Assembly: GCF_012641395.1 (NCBI RefSeq)
Contig: NZ_JABAIH010000005.1
Location: 186,001 to 250,000 of the forward strand
Source of the DNA: Rhizobium sp. P32RR-XVIII
Lineage (GTDB): Bacteria > Pseudomonadota > Alphaproteobacteria > Rhizobiales > Rhizobiaceae
Reading direction: 5' to 3'
DNA: 64,000 bases
A program made the translations under genes and the position numbers. The stretch's first letter is position 1. Each line of letters begins with the position of its first letter. Positions 8,481 to 17,117 of this stretch are shown here, piece by piece. A model generated the notes under the pieces. The model was given only the letters and a program-made list of their open reading frames with translations. It was not told the origin of the DNA and ran no database searches.

Positions 8481-9718
8481 ATGTCCGCATTGGCAAGCCT
8501 GCGCGCTCTCACGCCGCAGCAGCGCAACACCGTCGTCGCCAGCTATCTCGGCTGGACGCTCGACGCCTTCGATTTCTTCATTCTCGTTTTCGTCCTCAAA
8601 TATATCGCCGAGGAATTCCATACCGACGTTCCCACAGTCTCGGCGGCGATCTTCCTGACGCTCGCCATGCGGGCGCTGGGTGCCTTGATCTTCGGCCTGG
8701 CCGCCGACCGCTACGGGCGGCGCATCACGCTGATGGTGAACGTGCTGCTCTACTCGCTGTTCGAGTTCCTCACCGGCTTCTCGACCGGGCTGACCATGTT
8801 CCTCGTGCTGCGCGCGCTCTACGGCATCGCCATGGGCGGCGAATGGGGCGTCGGCGCCTCGCTGGTCATGGAGACGGTGCCGGAGGAATCGCGCGGCATC
8901 GTCTCAGGTATCCTGCAGGCGGGCTATCCATCCGGCTATCTCATTGCCTCGCTGCTGTTCTTCCTGCTCTTCCCGGTGATCGGCTGGCGCGGCATGTTCT
9001 TCGTCGGCGCGCTGCCGGCGCTGCTCGTGCTCTACATCCGCAGCAACGTGCAGGAATCGCCGGCTTTCCTCAAGCGGCAGGCGAGGGGACGCAAACCGTT
9101 CCTCGCAGTGCTCCGGGAAACATTCCGTTGTTCGTCTGGTCGGTGCTGCTGATGACGGCTTTCAACTTCTTCAGTCATGGCACGCAGGATATCTATCCGA
9201 CCTTCCTGGAAACGCAGCGGAACTATTCGACCTATACGGTGGGCGCGATCGCCATCGTCTACAATATCGGCGCGATCGTCGGCGGGCTGTTCTTCGGGGC
9301 GCTGTCGCAGCGGATCGGACGCAAGCGGGCGATCGTCATCGCCGCGCTGGTCGCGATTCCGATCGCGCCGCTCTGGACCTACGCGCCCGGCCCGGTGCTG
9401 CTCGCCGCCGGCGCCTTCCTGATGCAGTTCTTCGTCCAGGGCGCCTGGGGGATCGTGCCGGTGCATTTGAACGAGCTGTCGCCGGATGAGGTACGCGGCA
9501 CGTTCCCGGGCTTCGCCTATCAGCTTGGCAACCTGCTCGCCTCCGGCAATGCGACGATGCAGGCGGGGCTCGCAGCGCGCTGGAACGGCGACTATGCCTT
9601 CGCGCTGCTGATCGTCGCAGCCGTCGTGGCGCTGGTGGTCGCCGTCCTTGCGGGCTTCGGCTACGAAAAGAAGGACGTAGGATTCGGCACGGAGGAGGCA
9701 GCGGAGCCGGCGTCGTAA
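8481..9718 (+). pseudogene. MFS carboxylate/SHS-type transporter, interrupted by a one-base frameshift
   Basis: Two overlapping frames together make a complete major facilitator carrier of the lactate/sialate:proton symporter type. Frame one covers the N-terminal half: LGWTLDAFDFFILVFVLKYI, the loop 2-3 motif DRYGRRITLM, MGGEWGVGASLVMETVP. Frame two covers the rest: LMTAFNFFSHGTQDIYPT, RIGRKRAIVIAALVAIP, GAWGIVPVHLNELSPDEVRG. The break is at the GGG run 9115-9117: one more G would restore LRGNIPLFVWSV and join both halves without loss. This may be a real inactivating deletion or a sequencing error. As it reads, the product ends at 9152 after about 223 residues. Confidence 0.85.
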
Positions 9719-9912
9719 ATTGCGACGCGATGCGGCCTCTATGCGGCGAAGGCAGCCGGGCGCAATCGCGTGATGATGGACGAGAGCGATCGCCGGCACG
9801 ACGATTTAGCGTGCGGGGCGATTGCCGCTGCTTGCATATGCCGCGGCGGTGCTGCTTGATCGCCGTGCTCGTGCGGATAATAGTGCGGCACGAACGTCAA
9901 CAGGATTCCCCT

Positions 9913-10266
9913 ATGCCCTTCACCTTCAGCGCGGCCGCCGTCTGGCCGGTGATCATGCTTTTTGCCTCCAACATCTTCATGACCTTTGCCTGGTACGGAC
10001 ATCTGAAGCACAAGGGCGGTGCCCTCTTCATCGCCATCGCCGCGAGCTGGGGCATCGCTTTCTTCGAGTACTGCCTGGCCGTGCCGGCGAACCGCATCGG
10101 TTCGTCGGTCTATTCGACAGCGCAGTTGAAGACGATCCAGGAAGTGATCACGCTGATCATCTTTTCCGGCTTCTCGGTCTTCTATCTCGGCCAAAGCCTG
10201 ACCTGGAACCACGCCATCGGTTTTGCGTTGATCGCGATCGGCGCGTCCTTCATTTTCCGAGCGTAG
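9913..10266 (+). CDS. DUF486 family (DMT-like) membrane protein
   Basis: A 117-residue four-helix membrane protein. Family landmarks are NIFMTFAWYGHLK in helix 1, ASWGIAFFEYCLAVPANRIG across helix 2, and the end GFALIAIGASFIFRA. DUF486 belongs with small DMT-type exporters; no substrate is known. The ATG at 9913 begins exactly where family members start. It converges on the thioesterase gene across a strong hairpin. Confidence 0.85.
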   Translation: MPFTFSAAAVWPVIMLFASNIFMTFAWYGHLKHKGGALFIAIAASWGIAFFEYCLAVPANRIGSSVYSTAQLKTIQEVITLIIFSGFSVFYLGQSLTWNHAIGFALIAIGASFIFRA

Positions 10267-10291
10267 GGCACGAGGCTCGAGAAGAGCGGTG

Positions 10292-10315
10292 AGCAGGCGG
10301 GTGATGCCGCCTGCT
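10292..10315. terminator. Bidirectional terminator hairpin
   Basis: Perfect 9-bp stem AGCAGGCGG / CCGCCTGCT with a 6-nt loop between the convergent DUF486 (+) and thioesterase (-) genes. The T-run is weak on both strands, so termination strength is uncertain. Confidence 0.6.
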
Positions 10316-10320
10316 TGACG

Positions 10321-10707
10321 TCACTCCTCGGGGACAGGCTTCGGCGTGCCTTCTTCATCCAGCGCGACCATGATGAAGGTGGCCGCCGTCACTTTTTCCA
10401 TCTGGTTGTAGCGCGAGCGATGTGCCCAGGCCTCGACATGGAGCGTGATCGAGGTGCGGCCGACGCGGTCGATATCCGTATAGACCGAAAGCGTATCGCC
10501 GATCTTGACCGGCAGCTGAAAGGCCATCTCCTTGACAGCAGCCGTCACCACGCGCCCCCTGGCGCGTTCGGCAGCGCGAATGCCACTCGCCAAGTCCATC
10601 TGCGCCATCACCCATCCGCCGAAGATATCGCCGGCGGGATTGGCGTCGCCCGGCATGGCCAGCGTGCGGAGTGTCAATTCGCCTTTCGGCTTCGAACCAT
10701 CAGTCAT
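10321..10707 (-). CDS. Acyl-CoA thioesterase, hot-dog fold (YciA/BFIT-like)
   Basis: A 128-residue hot-dog thioesterase expected to hydrolyse acyl-CoA esters in the cytosol. The active-site helix region is MPGDANPAGDIFGGWVMAQMD, with the Asn-Pro-x-Gly-Asp-Ile-Phe-Gly-Gly pattern of the YciA group. Next come VKEMAFQLPVKIGDTLSVYTD and the strand TSITLHVEAW. The start at 10707 follows AAAGGAA at normal spacing, whereas a longer frame from 10776 has no family support. It is a single gene convergent with DUF486. Chain-length preference cannot be read from the sequence. Confidence 0.9.
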   Translation of the reverse strand: MTDGSKPKGELTLRTLAMPGDANPAGDIFGGWVMAQMDLASGIRAAERARGRVVTAAVKEMAFQLPVKIGDTLSVYTDIDRVGRTSITLHVEAWAHRSRYNQMEKVTAATFIMVALDEEGTPKPVPEE

Positions 10708-10994
10708 TGCATTTCCTTTTTGTTGGTTGCCGCCGCGCGACGCGCGAAAATGGCAGGCGAACGGGGCAGATGGCAAGAGCGGCCTGCATACTTCTGACGC
10801 AGGGGGAGGCTTTGGACGTTGCGGGAAAGCTTCTGTTTACCATCAAAGCTTAAACTTGGGTCAAGTTGCCAATTCGCTGCGCCGTGGGCCGGGGCGGACA
10901 CAGAAATGTCGTCTCCGCCATTTTCACAATTGGCACAGTCATGTTTCATTCCGGTCACGTGCCGGAGGGCGGGGGCCGGGCGGGGACATTGAGT

Positions 10995-12287
10995 ATGGCG
11001 TATGTTTCCTTCCTGCGGCGTGTGGCATTGCCCGCGCTCCTTTCCACCGCATTGACGACCTGTTCCATCAGCGATGGCCTGGTGCCGCCGGCCAACATCG
11101 ATACGGGCACCAAGGTGAGCTCGATCACGCCTGCGCCGCGCCGTGCCGCCATGCAAATGGCGCCAGCCGAGATGCAGCCGTCCTATCCCGCCGCTTCCGG
11201 CGCACCTGTCTCCAGCAGCCAGGGCTCGTCCGACTATCTCGATACGCCGAACCTCGCTGGCACCGGGCATTCGGCTCGGGCCATGAGCCAGCCGATGCCG
11301 AAAAAACTGCCGATGATCGACAGCGACGAAGCGCTGGCGCAGGGGCAGGGTGTGCAGGGCCAGCCGCAGGCCTGGGGAGGGGCAAAGCAGCTTGCGGTGC
11401 CTTCGGGCGGCGTCAACATGGATGCGGAGCTTGGGGTCGAGCCGGTCGTCGGGCTGGCGCAGGAAGAACAGCAGCAGATCGCCGAGGGAGATTCAGCCGA
11501 GCCGATCGTCGACGGCATCGGCACCGACAACCCGACGCAGAGGAACCGGCAGGCCATGCCGCCGCCCGCGGCACAGGGCGAGATGAGCCGCGCCGCCGTC
11601 TGGAACGATGGCCGTTCGGTGATCGAGCCGTCGCGCGTTCCGGAGGAGGACGAGAGCCAGGAGGTCGCCATGGTCAGGCCGAACGATCCGATGATGAGCC
11701 GTCCGATTCCGCCTGACCCCAGCGTGATGCCGGCCTCCGAGCTTGCCTGCCGCCGCGAGCTGAAGCGCATGGGCGTGATCTTCACCGACAAGCCGCCGAT
11801 TTCCAACGGGCCTGCCTGCCAGGTGCCTTATCCTGTTTCGCTGCAGGGGCTTTCCGGCAATATCGGTGTCAAGCCGGCGGTGACGCTGAACTGCCAGGTG
11901 ACGCTTGCCTTCGCCAAATGGGTGAAGAACGAACTCGCGCCGTCCGCCCGCTACCGCTACTGGTCGGGCATCCAGACGATCCAGCCGCTCGGTGGCTATT
12001 CCTGCCGCCGCATGAACAACAGCCGCCAGCGCTACAATCCGATGTCCGAACATGCGCACGGCAACGCGATCGACGTCGGCAAGTTCGTGCTGAAGAACGG
12101 CCACCAGATCGACGTGCGCAAGAAGGGGCTCTTCTCCTTCCGCGAGGGCAGGCTGCTGAAGGCCGTGCGTTCCGACAGCTGCAGGTATTTCAACACCGTT
12201 CTCGGCCCGGGCAGCAATCCGGAGCACTGGAACCACTTCCACTTCGATCTTAGACCGCGCAAGAGCGGCAGGGTTTACTGCAGCTAA
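10995..12287 (+). CDS. Extensin-like C-terminal domain protein (M15-type fold), exported
   Basis: A 430-residue protein. The hydrophobic N-terminus (residues 8-22) ends in ALTTC, resembling a lipoprotein signal. A low-complexity Pro/Gln/Ala-rich linker covers residues about 35-255. The C-terminal 170 residues are the extensin-like domain: ELACRRELKRMGV, ACQVPYPVSL, LGGYSCRRMN, then SEHAHGNAIDVGKF and the closing PEHWNHFHFDL. The spaced His and Asp residues (SEHAHGNAID, HWNHFHFD) match the metal site of related D,D-/L,D-peptidases, so a cell-wall role is plausible. The ATG at 10995 is chosen because it directly precedes the signal. Confidence 0.8.
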   Translation: MAYVSFLRRVALPALLSTALTTCSISDGLVPPANIDTGTKVSSITPAPRRAAMQMAPAEMQPSYPAASGAPVSSSQGSSDYLDTPNLAGTGHSARAMSQPMPKKLPMIDSDEALAQGQGVQGQPQAWGGAKQLAVPSGGVNMDAELGVEPVVGLAQEEQQQIAEGDSAEPIVDGIGTDNPTQRNRQAMPPPAAQGEMSRAAVWNDGRSVIEPSRVPEEDESQEVAMVRPNDPMMSRPIPPDPSVMPASELACRRELKRMGVIFTDKPPISNGPACQVPYPVSLQGLSGNIGVKPAVTLNCQVTLAFAKWVKNELAPSARYRYWSGIQTIQPLGGYSCRRMNNSRQRYNPMSEHAHGNAIDVGKFVLKNGHQIDVRKKGLFSFREGRLLKAVRSDSCRYFNTVLGPGSNPEHWNHFHFDLRPRKSGRVYCS

Positions 12288-12363
12288 GGGCGGTGAAGGG
12301 CTAGGCGCGGCGGGCAGCCGCATTCCAGCAGACTGCCCGTATCGATCGGCCGAGCTTGGGAGG

Positions 12364-13413
12364 TCAGACCTGATGGGCCGCGAGGTTGTCGTAGCGTCTT
12401 GCCTTGTAGATCACCGCCGAGACGATCCAGCTGGCGATAAAGATGCCGACGACGGCGTAGCCGAAATATTCAAGGTCGTCGTTCATGCCACCGACGAAAT
12501 CCCAGAACGCGCCTTTGAGGCCGAGCTTGTCCGAGATCAGACCCAGTGCCTCCAGACCGCCGATGAAGACGGCGACGACGACCGATGCCGCGGTGATCGT
12601 AAGATTGTACCAAAGCTTGCGGATCGGGTTGATGAAGGCCCAGCGGTAGGCGCCGGTCATCAGCATGCTGTCGATCGTATCGAACAGTGACATGCCGGCT
12701 GTGAAAAGGGCCGGAAAGACGAGGATCGTCCAGAACGACATGCCCTGGGTGGCTTGCATTGCTGAAATTCCAAGCACGCCGATTTCGGTTGCCGTATCGA
12801 ACCCAAGCCCGAAGAGGAAGCCGATCGGGTACATGTGCCAGGACCGCGAGACGATGCTGAAGGTACGGCGGAAAAGTCGCGAAAGAATGCCGCCACCGGC
12901 AAGCACCGCATCAAGGTCTTGATCAACGAGCTTTTCGCCGCGGCGCGCACGGCCGAAGGCTGCCCATATGCCTTTCAGAATGAAGAGATTGGCGAGCCCG
13001 ATGACAAGAAGGAAGAGTGCTGAGACTGTCGTGCCGATAACGCCGCCGATTTCATGGAATTCGTCAAGCTGGGTCTGCATGGCGGCCGCCGTCGCAGCGA
13101 TCGCGATTGAAGCCAGGACGACGATGCTCGAATGACCGAGCGAGAAAAAGAAGCCGACGGCATAGGGCGACTTGTTTTCCTGCATGAGTTTGCGCACGAC
13201 ATTGTCGATCGCTGCGATATGATCAGCGTCGAAGGCGTGGCGGAGACCGAACATGTAGGCCAGAAACGCGATGCCTAACAGTGTCGGTTGGTCGGAGAAT
13301 GCGGTCCACGCCCAAATCCATGCGGCGATGTTAGCAGCGATCAGGAAAATAAAGGTCATCATGACTTTTGTTTTGATCTGTGCTGGTTTGTCGTCAAAAG
13401 GATTTGGAAGCAT
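12364..13413 (-). CDS. Nickel/cobalt permease, NiCoT (HoxN/NixA) family
   Basis: A 349-residue high-affinity nickel permease with about eight membrane helices. The diagnostic metal motif in helix II is present: RHAFDADHIAAID, residues about 58-70, with the essential His/Asp residues. So is LGFDTATEI of helix V, residues about 203-211. It is divergent from nikR, so NikR almost certainly controls it. Imported nickel could serve urease, hydrogenase or glyoxalase, none of which is in the window. The ATG at 13413 gives the expected cytoplasmic N-terminus. Ni versus Co preference is inferred from the nikR linkage. Confidence 0.9.
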   Translation of the reverse strand: MLPNPFDDKPAQIKTKVMMTFIFLIAANIAAWIWAWTAFSDQPTLLGIAFLAYMFGLRHAFDADHIAAIDNVVRKLMQENKSPYAVGFFFSLGHSSIVVLASIAIAATAAAMQTQLDEFHEIGGVIGTTVSALFLLVIGLANLFILKGIWAAFGRARRGEKLVDQDLDAVLAGGGILSRLFRRTFSIVSRSWHMYPIGFLFGLGFDTATEIGVLGISAMQATQGMSFWTILVFPALFTAGMSLFDTIDSMLMTGAYRWAFINPIRKLWYNLTITAASVVVAVFIGGLEALGLISDKLGLKGAFWDFVGGMNDDLEYFGYAVVGIFIASWIVSAVIYKARRYDNLAAHQV

Positions 13414-13466
13414 GTCTGTCCTCGGATTAAGAGTGTTCTCGACACCCCCGGCTTACGGAAAGCAAA

Positions 13467-13494
13467 GTATGAAGTCGACGGCAAAAATGCTTAC
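13467..13494. promoter_or_regulatory. Candidate NikR operator
   Basis: GTATGA at 13467-13472 is followed, after exactly 16 bases, by GCTTAC at 13489-13494. The E. coli NikR site is GTATGA-N16-TCATAC, so the left half matches fully and the right half at four of six positions. It lies between the divergent permease and nikR genes, where such an operator is expected. Found by reading only. Confidence 0.45.
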
Positions 13495-13530
13495 TGATGC
13501 CATTAAGAAAATTTTATTCGAGGAGTTTTC

Positions 13531-13950
13531 ATGCAGCGCGTAACGGTCACTCTTGATGATGATCTGATGGCCGAACTCGATCGGATTATCGAAACCCGAG
13601 GCTACCAGAACCGTTCCGAAGCTATCCGCGACCTAGCCCGCGCAGGTCTCAAACAAGCTTCGATCGAAACAGGTTCAATTACCAACTCGATTGGCGTCTT
13701 AAGCTACGTGTTCGATCACGAGGCTCGGGAACTGGCGCGTCGCCTTACCAGCGCATTTCATGAACATCATTCTCTGGCGGTCTCAAGCCTGCATGTTCAT
13801 CTTGATGACCGTCATTGCCTCGAAGTTGGGATTCTAAAGGGGCAACCGAATGAGTTGCAGCATTTTGCTGAGCACGTGATCGCGGAAAGGTCAGTCAAAT
13901 ACGGGCACCTGCACATCATGCCGATCTCAACTGAAATCCCAGAGAGCTAG
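13531..13950 (+). CDS. nikR: Nickel-responsive transcriptional regulator NikR
   Basis: A 139-residue regulator with an N-terminal ribbon-helix-helix DNA-binding domain (MQRVTVTLDDDLMAELDRII, then NRSEAIRDLARAGL) and a C-terminal ACT-like metal domain. The four high-affinity nickel ligands are present at His77, His88, His90 and Cys96, in the segment HHSLAVSSLHVHLDDRHCLEV. This matches E. coli His76/His87/His89/Cys95. It represses nickel uptake when nickel is sufficient and is divergent from the nickel permease. The ATG at 13531 follows GAGGAG. Length is normal for the family. Confidence 0.95.
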   Translation: MQRVTVTLDDDLMAELDRIIETRGYQNRSEAIRDLARAGLKQASIETGSITNSIGVLSYVFDHEARELARRLTSAFHEHHSLAVSSLHVHLDDRHCLEVGILKGQPNELQHFAEHVIAERSVKYGHLHIMPISTEIPES

Positions 13951-13987
13951 AGATCCGGATCGCGGTGGGACTGCGAGGAGCTGGCTC

Positions 13988-15928
13988 CTACGCTCTAAGC
14001 TCGAAGAGTTCCGTCTGCCCCGTTCGTCCTTTGACGCTGACGATGCCGACGGCAACGAGTTCGAACATCTCGCCAACGGCATCGCGGACCGCGCCGCTGA
14101 CGAGGATCGATGTCCCATATTGCCGATTGAGGCCCTCGAGACGCGAGGCGATGTTCACGGTGTCTCCAATGGCAGTATATTGGCGTCGTGTTTCTGCACC
14201 GACACTGCCCACCACGGCTTGGCCCGTGTGCAGGCCGAAGCGTGTGATGAGTAGAGGCCGTCCATCTGCAGCGTTTGCGGCGTTCATGGCGTCGATCGCA
14301 GCCTTCATCGCCAGGGCGCAATAGCAGCCATTTTCGACATGACGGGGATCGTGCAAGGGAGCGTTCCACATCGCAAGAACGCCATCTCCCATATATTGCA
14401 CGATCGTGCCGCCGTGGCGCTCGACAACCTCGTTGAGGGTTTCGAAATAGCCCGAGAGCAGGGCCACGACCTCCTCAGGCGAGTTCTCTTCGGAAATGGT
14501 GGTGAAGTCGCGTATGTCCGTGAAAAGCACGGTGATATCCTGCCGGACAGCGGTGCCCACGGCAGATTGGCCTGCAATGACGATCCTGCGCACGAGTTCC
14601 CGGGGCACATAAACCGAAAACGTCCTGATGGCATGGCGCGCCGAACTCAAAGCCTTCGCGAGCACGTTGACCTCGGAAATCCAGGAATGGGCAATGCGGC
14701 TTTCGCCGAATTCAAGCTTGCCCATATGCGTTGCCTCGTCGGCGAGCCGATATAGCGATCGGCTGACCAGCCGGGAGATGACGAGCGCGATCAGGACGCC
14801 GGTGGCCAGAAAGGCTGCGGCAATTGCCAGATTGCGCTTCAGCCTGCGCTCGACCGGCCCGACAAGCTCTTCAAGCGGTGCTGCTATGACGACCGTATAG
14901 CCGCCGCGAAGACTGGCGATCCCTTCGCGAAAAACCTGCGCCAGATAGTCATGGCCGTTTACGGGAAAGCGGACAACCGCGCCCGTCGCCAGGCTGCGGT
15001 CCGAAGTGAGCAGGTTCGTGACGACCGGAAGCGTTGGATCTGCTTGCGCCAGCGTTGCCACGGATACCTCCTGGCCGGCGCGAAGCCGCCTCCTGACCTC
15101 ATTCATCACATCCTTGTCGGAGTGGACGATCAAACCGCCTTTCTGATCAAAGACATAGCCACGGGCATGCTCCGAAAGGGCGCTGACGTCGACAACCGCT
15201 CCGAGCGTCACCAGCATGACGTCCGCCCCGATCACCACGCGGTTGCTCGGCCCAGAGGGGGTGGCTATCGTCATGGTCAAGAAATGGGTCGATGCCGAGA
15301 CATAGGGTCCGACAGACACGGTCCTGCCCTCGCCAACCGCCGCAAGATACCAGGGCCGAACGCGTGGGTCGAACATATCATCACGGTCGGCGCGGCGATT
15401 GAGCAGACGCATTTCCTTGTCGTAGAAGGTCCAGATCGTGCTGGGCGGACCATCAACCCTGCTGACGACTCGTACGGCGTAGGCAGCCTGCGCCGGGGCG
15501 TTCAAGTTGCCCCTGAATTCGGGATCCGCCGCCACTCCGAGGGCCTGAACGAAACCACCATCGGGATAGCCCGCATAGATGCCATCGACGCGAAAGGAGG
15601 ACTGCAAGGCTTTCAGGAGAAAGTCCTGTTTCGCTTTGAGATCATTGGGTGGCGCGGTCAGCATCTCCGGAACGGCCGAGGCAGTCAGAACCGCCGTGTA
15701 ACCGCCCTTGAAGACGTTGCGGTAGTCCTCGATCGTGCGAAGTCCGAGCTGACGCATCTGGGCCTCGCCGGTGGAAAGGGCGGCGAACCTGCCCTGGGTG
15801 TAGGTGATCCAAACGATCGGAAGCGCGGTGACAGCCAAAAGCGCCAGGATTATCACGCTCAGATGCAGCCGCAGCGGCACGGCCCAGGTGGCGAGGGTGC
15901 CTTTGATCGTGCTCCATCGGGTCTGCAT
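13988..15928 (-). CDS. Membrane adenylate/guanylate cyclase with CACHE sensor and HAMP-like linker
   Basis: A 646-residue class III nucleotidyl cyclase. One helix near residues 17-37 precedes a periplasmic double-CACHE-type sensor (FDPRVRPWYLAA is typical). A second helix near 385-405 leads to a HAMP-like segment, then a catalytic domain over the last 200 residues. Metal-binding aspartates are visible in VLFTDIRDFTT and YMGDGVLAMW, and transition-state residues in GDTVNIASRLEGL. The residue normally a base-specifying Lys before the GD motif is Gln here (VQYMGD), so substrate is uncertain. The ATG at 15928 follows GAGAGG and removes 21 unlikely residues. Convergent with nikR. Confidence 0.85.
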   Translation of the reverse strand: MQTRWSTIKGTLATWAVPLRLHLSVIILALLAVTALPIVWITYTQGRFAALSTGEAQMRQLGLRTIEDYRNVFKGGYTAVLTASAVPEMLTAPPNDLKAKQDFLLKALQSSFRVDGIYAGYPDGGFVQALGVAADPEFRGNLNAPAQAAYAVRVVSRVDGPPSTIWTFYDKEMRLLNRRADRDDMFDPRVRPWYLAAVGEGRTVSVGPYVSASTHFLTMTIATPSGPSNRVVIGADVMLVTLGAVVDVSALSEHARGYVFDQKGGLIVHSDKDVMNEVRRRLRAGQEVSVATLAQADPTLPVVTNLLTSDRSLATGAVVRFPVNGHDYLAQVFREGIASLRGGYTVVIAAPLEELVGPVERRLKRNLAIAAAFLATGVLIALVISRLVSRSLYRLADEATHMGKLEFGESRIAHSWISEVNVLAKALSSARHAIRTFSVYVPRELVRRIVIAGQSAVGTAVRQDITVLFTDIRDFTTISEENSPEEVVALLSGYFETLNEVVERHGGTIVQYMGDGVLAMWNAPLHDPRHVENGCYCALAMKAAIDAMNAANAADGRPLLITRFGLHTGQAVVGSVGAETRRQYTAIGDTVNIASRLEGLNRQYGTSILVSGAVRDAVGEMFELVAVGIVSVKGRTGQTELFELRA

Positions 15929-16152
15929 TGCATGGCCTCTCGTGCTCAACCATACAATACCACTGCAATCGCAAATCGACACCGGCATCACTTGTGCCCG
16001 TTTCCGGAATGGATCGGGCCGTTTCCGAAGTTCGCGCCGATGACCGGGAAAGCTTGCTTAGACGTGGTCCGCGGACGTACTATCTTGCGTTTCGCGAGCC
16101 TGCCCCAGCGCTCAGCCGAGGTGGAAGGCCCGGCGAGAGAGGGAGGTTTGTC

Positions 16153-16623
16153 ATGAAAATCACATCGATATTCGCAGCCGGCTTGATCGGATTATGCGGG
16201 ATGGCCTCCTTTGCTTCGGCAGAGGAAGCGCACCCAATGTTCACTCCCGGTGATATCAAATGGGGCGCGGCCCCCAAGGTGCTTCCCGCCGGAGCGGAAG
16301 CGGCAGTGTTGTTCGGCGATCCCACCAAGAAAGGCTTGTTTGCGCTGCGGCTCAAATTGCCGTCAGGCTATGTGATCCCGCCGCACACCCATCCTGGGTT
16401 TGAAGTGGTCACGGTCATATCAGGGGCTATCAATCTCGGAATGGGCGAAACGGTCGATCGGAGCGCGGCCAAGCCACTGCCTGCAGGCAGTTTCTTCGCA
16501 TTGCCGCCCGGCACGGCGCATTTCAGTTATTTCGACGAGCCGAGCATCATCCAGATTACGACGAATGGTCCGTGGCGCATCAGATACCTCAATCCGGCGG
16601 ACGATCCGCAAAAGTCGCAATAG
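16153..16623 (+). CDS. Secreted cupin-domain protein
   Basis: A 156-residue protein with a clear signal peptide (residues 1-23, ending ASFASA) and one cupin barrel. Cupin motif 1 is visible as PPHTHPGFEVVTVISG with two His and a Glu; motif 2 is LPAGSFFALPPGTAHF with the late His. Together they give a likely 3-His/1-Glu metal site. GGAGG lies before the ATG at 16153. Function is unknown; similar periplasmic cupins are often annotated as DUF4437- or ChrR-like. It stands alone between a divergent cyclase and convergent small genes. Confidence 0.8.
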   Translation: MKITSIFAAGLIGLCGMASFASAEEAHPMFTPGDIKWGAAPKVLPAGAEAAVLFGDPTKKGLFALRLKLPSGYVIPPHTHPGFEVVTVISGAINLGMGETVDRSAAKPLPAGSFFALPPGTAHFSYFDEPSIIQITTNGPWRIRYLNPADDPQKSQ

Positions 16624-16648
16624 CCGGCCCTGCTCTGAAGGCAACTGT

Positions 16649-16686
16649 CCCGCCGCCGAGAGGGCGGCGGGGGCGTTATCGCCCCC
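16649..16686. terminator. Pair of overlapping hairpins between convergent genes
   Basis: CCCGCCGCC / GGCGGCGGG (9 bp, 5-nt loop, 16649-16671) shares three G residues with a second stem, GGGGGCG / CGCCCCC (4-nt loop, 16669-16686). Only one can form fully at a time. The location between the cupin (+) and the 79-residue gene (-) suggests a bidirectional terminator. There is no T-tract. Confidence 0.5.
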
Positions 16687-16696
16687 GGCATCGACG

Positions 16697-16936
16697 CTAG
16701 GCGGCCTTTTCGTAGACGAGGTCGGGGGCGACGATCCACTCGCCGTGTTTGAGCGACAGGACGTCGAGCCCGCCTTGGCGATCCCTTCCGGCGACACCGA
16801 CGAAGCGATAGCGGCTGCCGTGCCGGTCGACGACGGCGGCAGAAATCGGCTTGCCGCGCAGATGGCCGACGACGGGGCCCTCCGTTCTTGCGGCATCAAG
16901 CAGAAAATACTCATGCGGGACGTTGCGGCTTACCAT
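16697..16936 (-). CDS. Hypothetical protein, 79 residues, translationally coupled
   Basis: A short protein not assigned to any family. It reads as compact beta-rich sequence (GPVVGHLRGKPISAAVVD, RYRFVGVAGRD) with an acidic C-terminal helix. Its ATG shares one base with the TGA of the gene before it (TGATG), a classic coupled arrangement that supports both being real. It ends the hydratase operon. Role unknown; the pattern suggests a small binding protein rather than an enzyme. Confidence 0.55.
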   Translation of the reverse strand: MVSRNVPHEYFLLDAARTEGPVVGHLRGKPISAAVVDRHGSRYRFVGVAGRDRQGGLDVLSLKHGEWIVAPDLVYEKAA

Positions 16937-17088
16937 CAGGCGCGATCCTCACGCTGAAGGACCGGGCTTGCGTCTGCATTCTGTCCTTTCGTGAGGCTTC
17001 CAGAGCTCACCTTCATTTGCAAAGGCTTTGCGCGGAGACGCCTGGTCTTCTTGATCTCGATCACGAATGGCTTTTGTTGCGGCCGCAT
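16936..17088 (-). CDS. Basic mini-protein, 50 residues
   Basis: A 50-residue basic protein opening MRPQQKPFVIEIKKTRRL, a pattern I loosely associate with short rhizobial ORFs found near SyrB-type regulators; that link is uncertain. The AAAGGAAAGC site lies a few bases before the ATG at 17088. Its stop overlaps the next start as TGATG. It begins 29 bp after the hydratase stop, so it is in the same transcript. Function unknown. Confidence 0.55.
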   Translation of the reverse strand: MRPQQKPFVIEIKKTRRLRAKPLQMKVSSGSLTKGQNADASPVLQREDRA

Positions 17089-17117
17089 TATGCTTTCCTT
17101 TCGGTAGTGAATTGACG

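Noticed and set aside
14951..16156. A 401-codon plus-strand frame opposite the membrane cyclase
   Set aside because: No recognised domain, and it runs across the cyclase start region; a GC-codon shadow.
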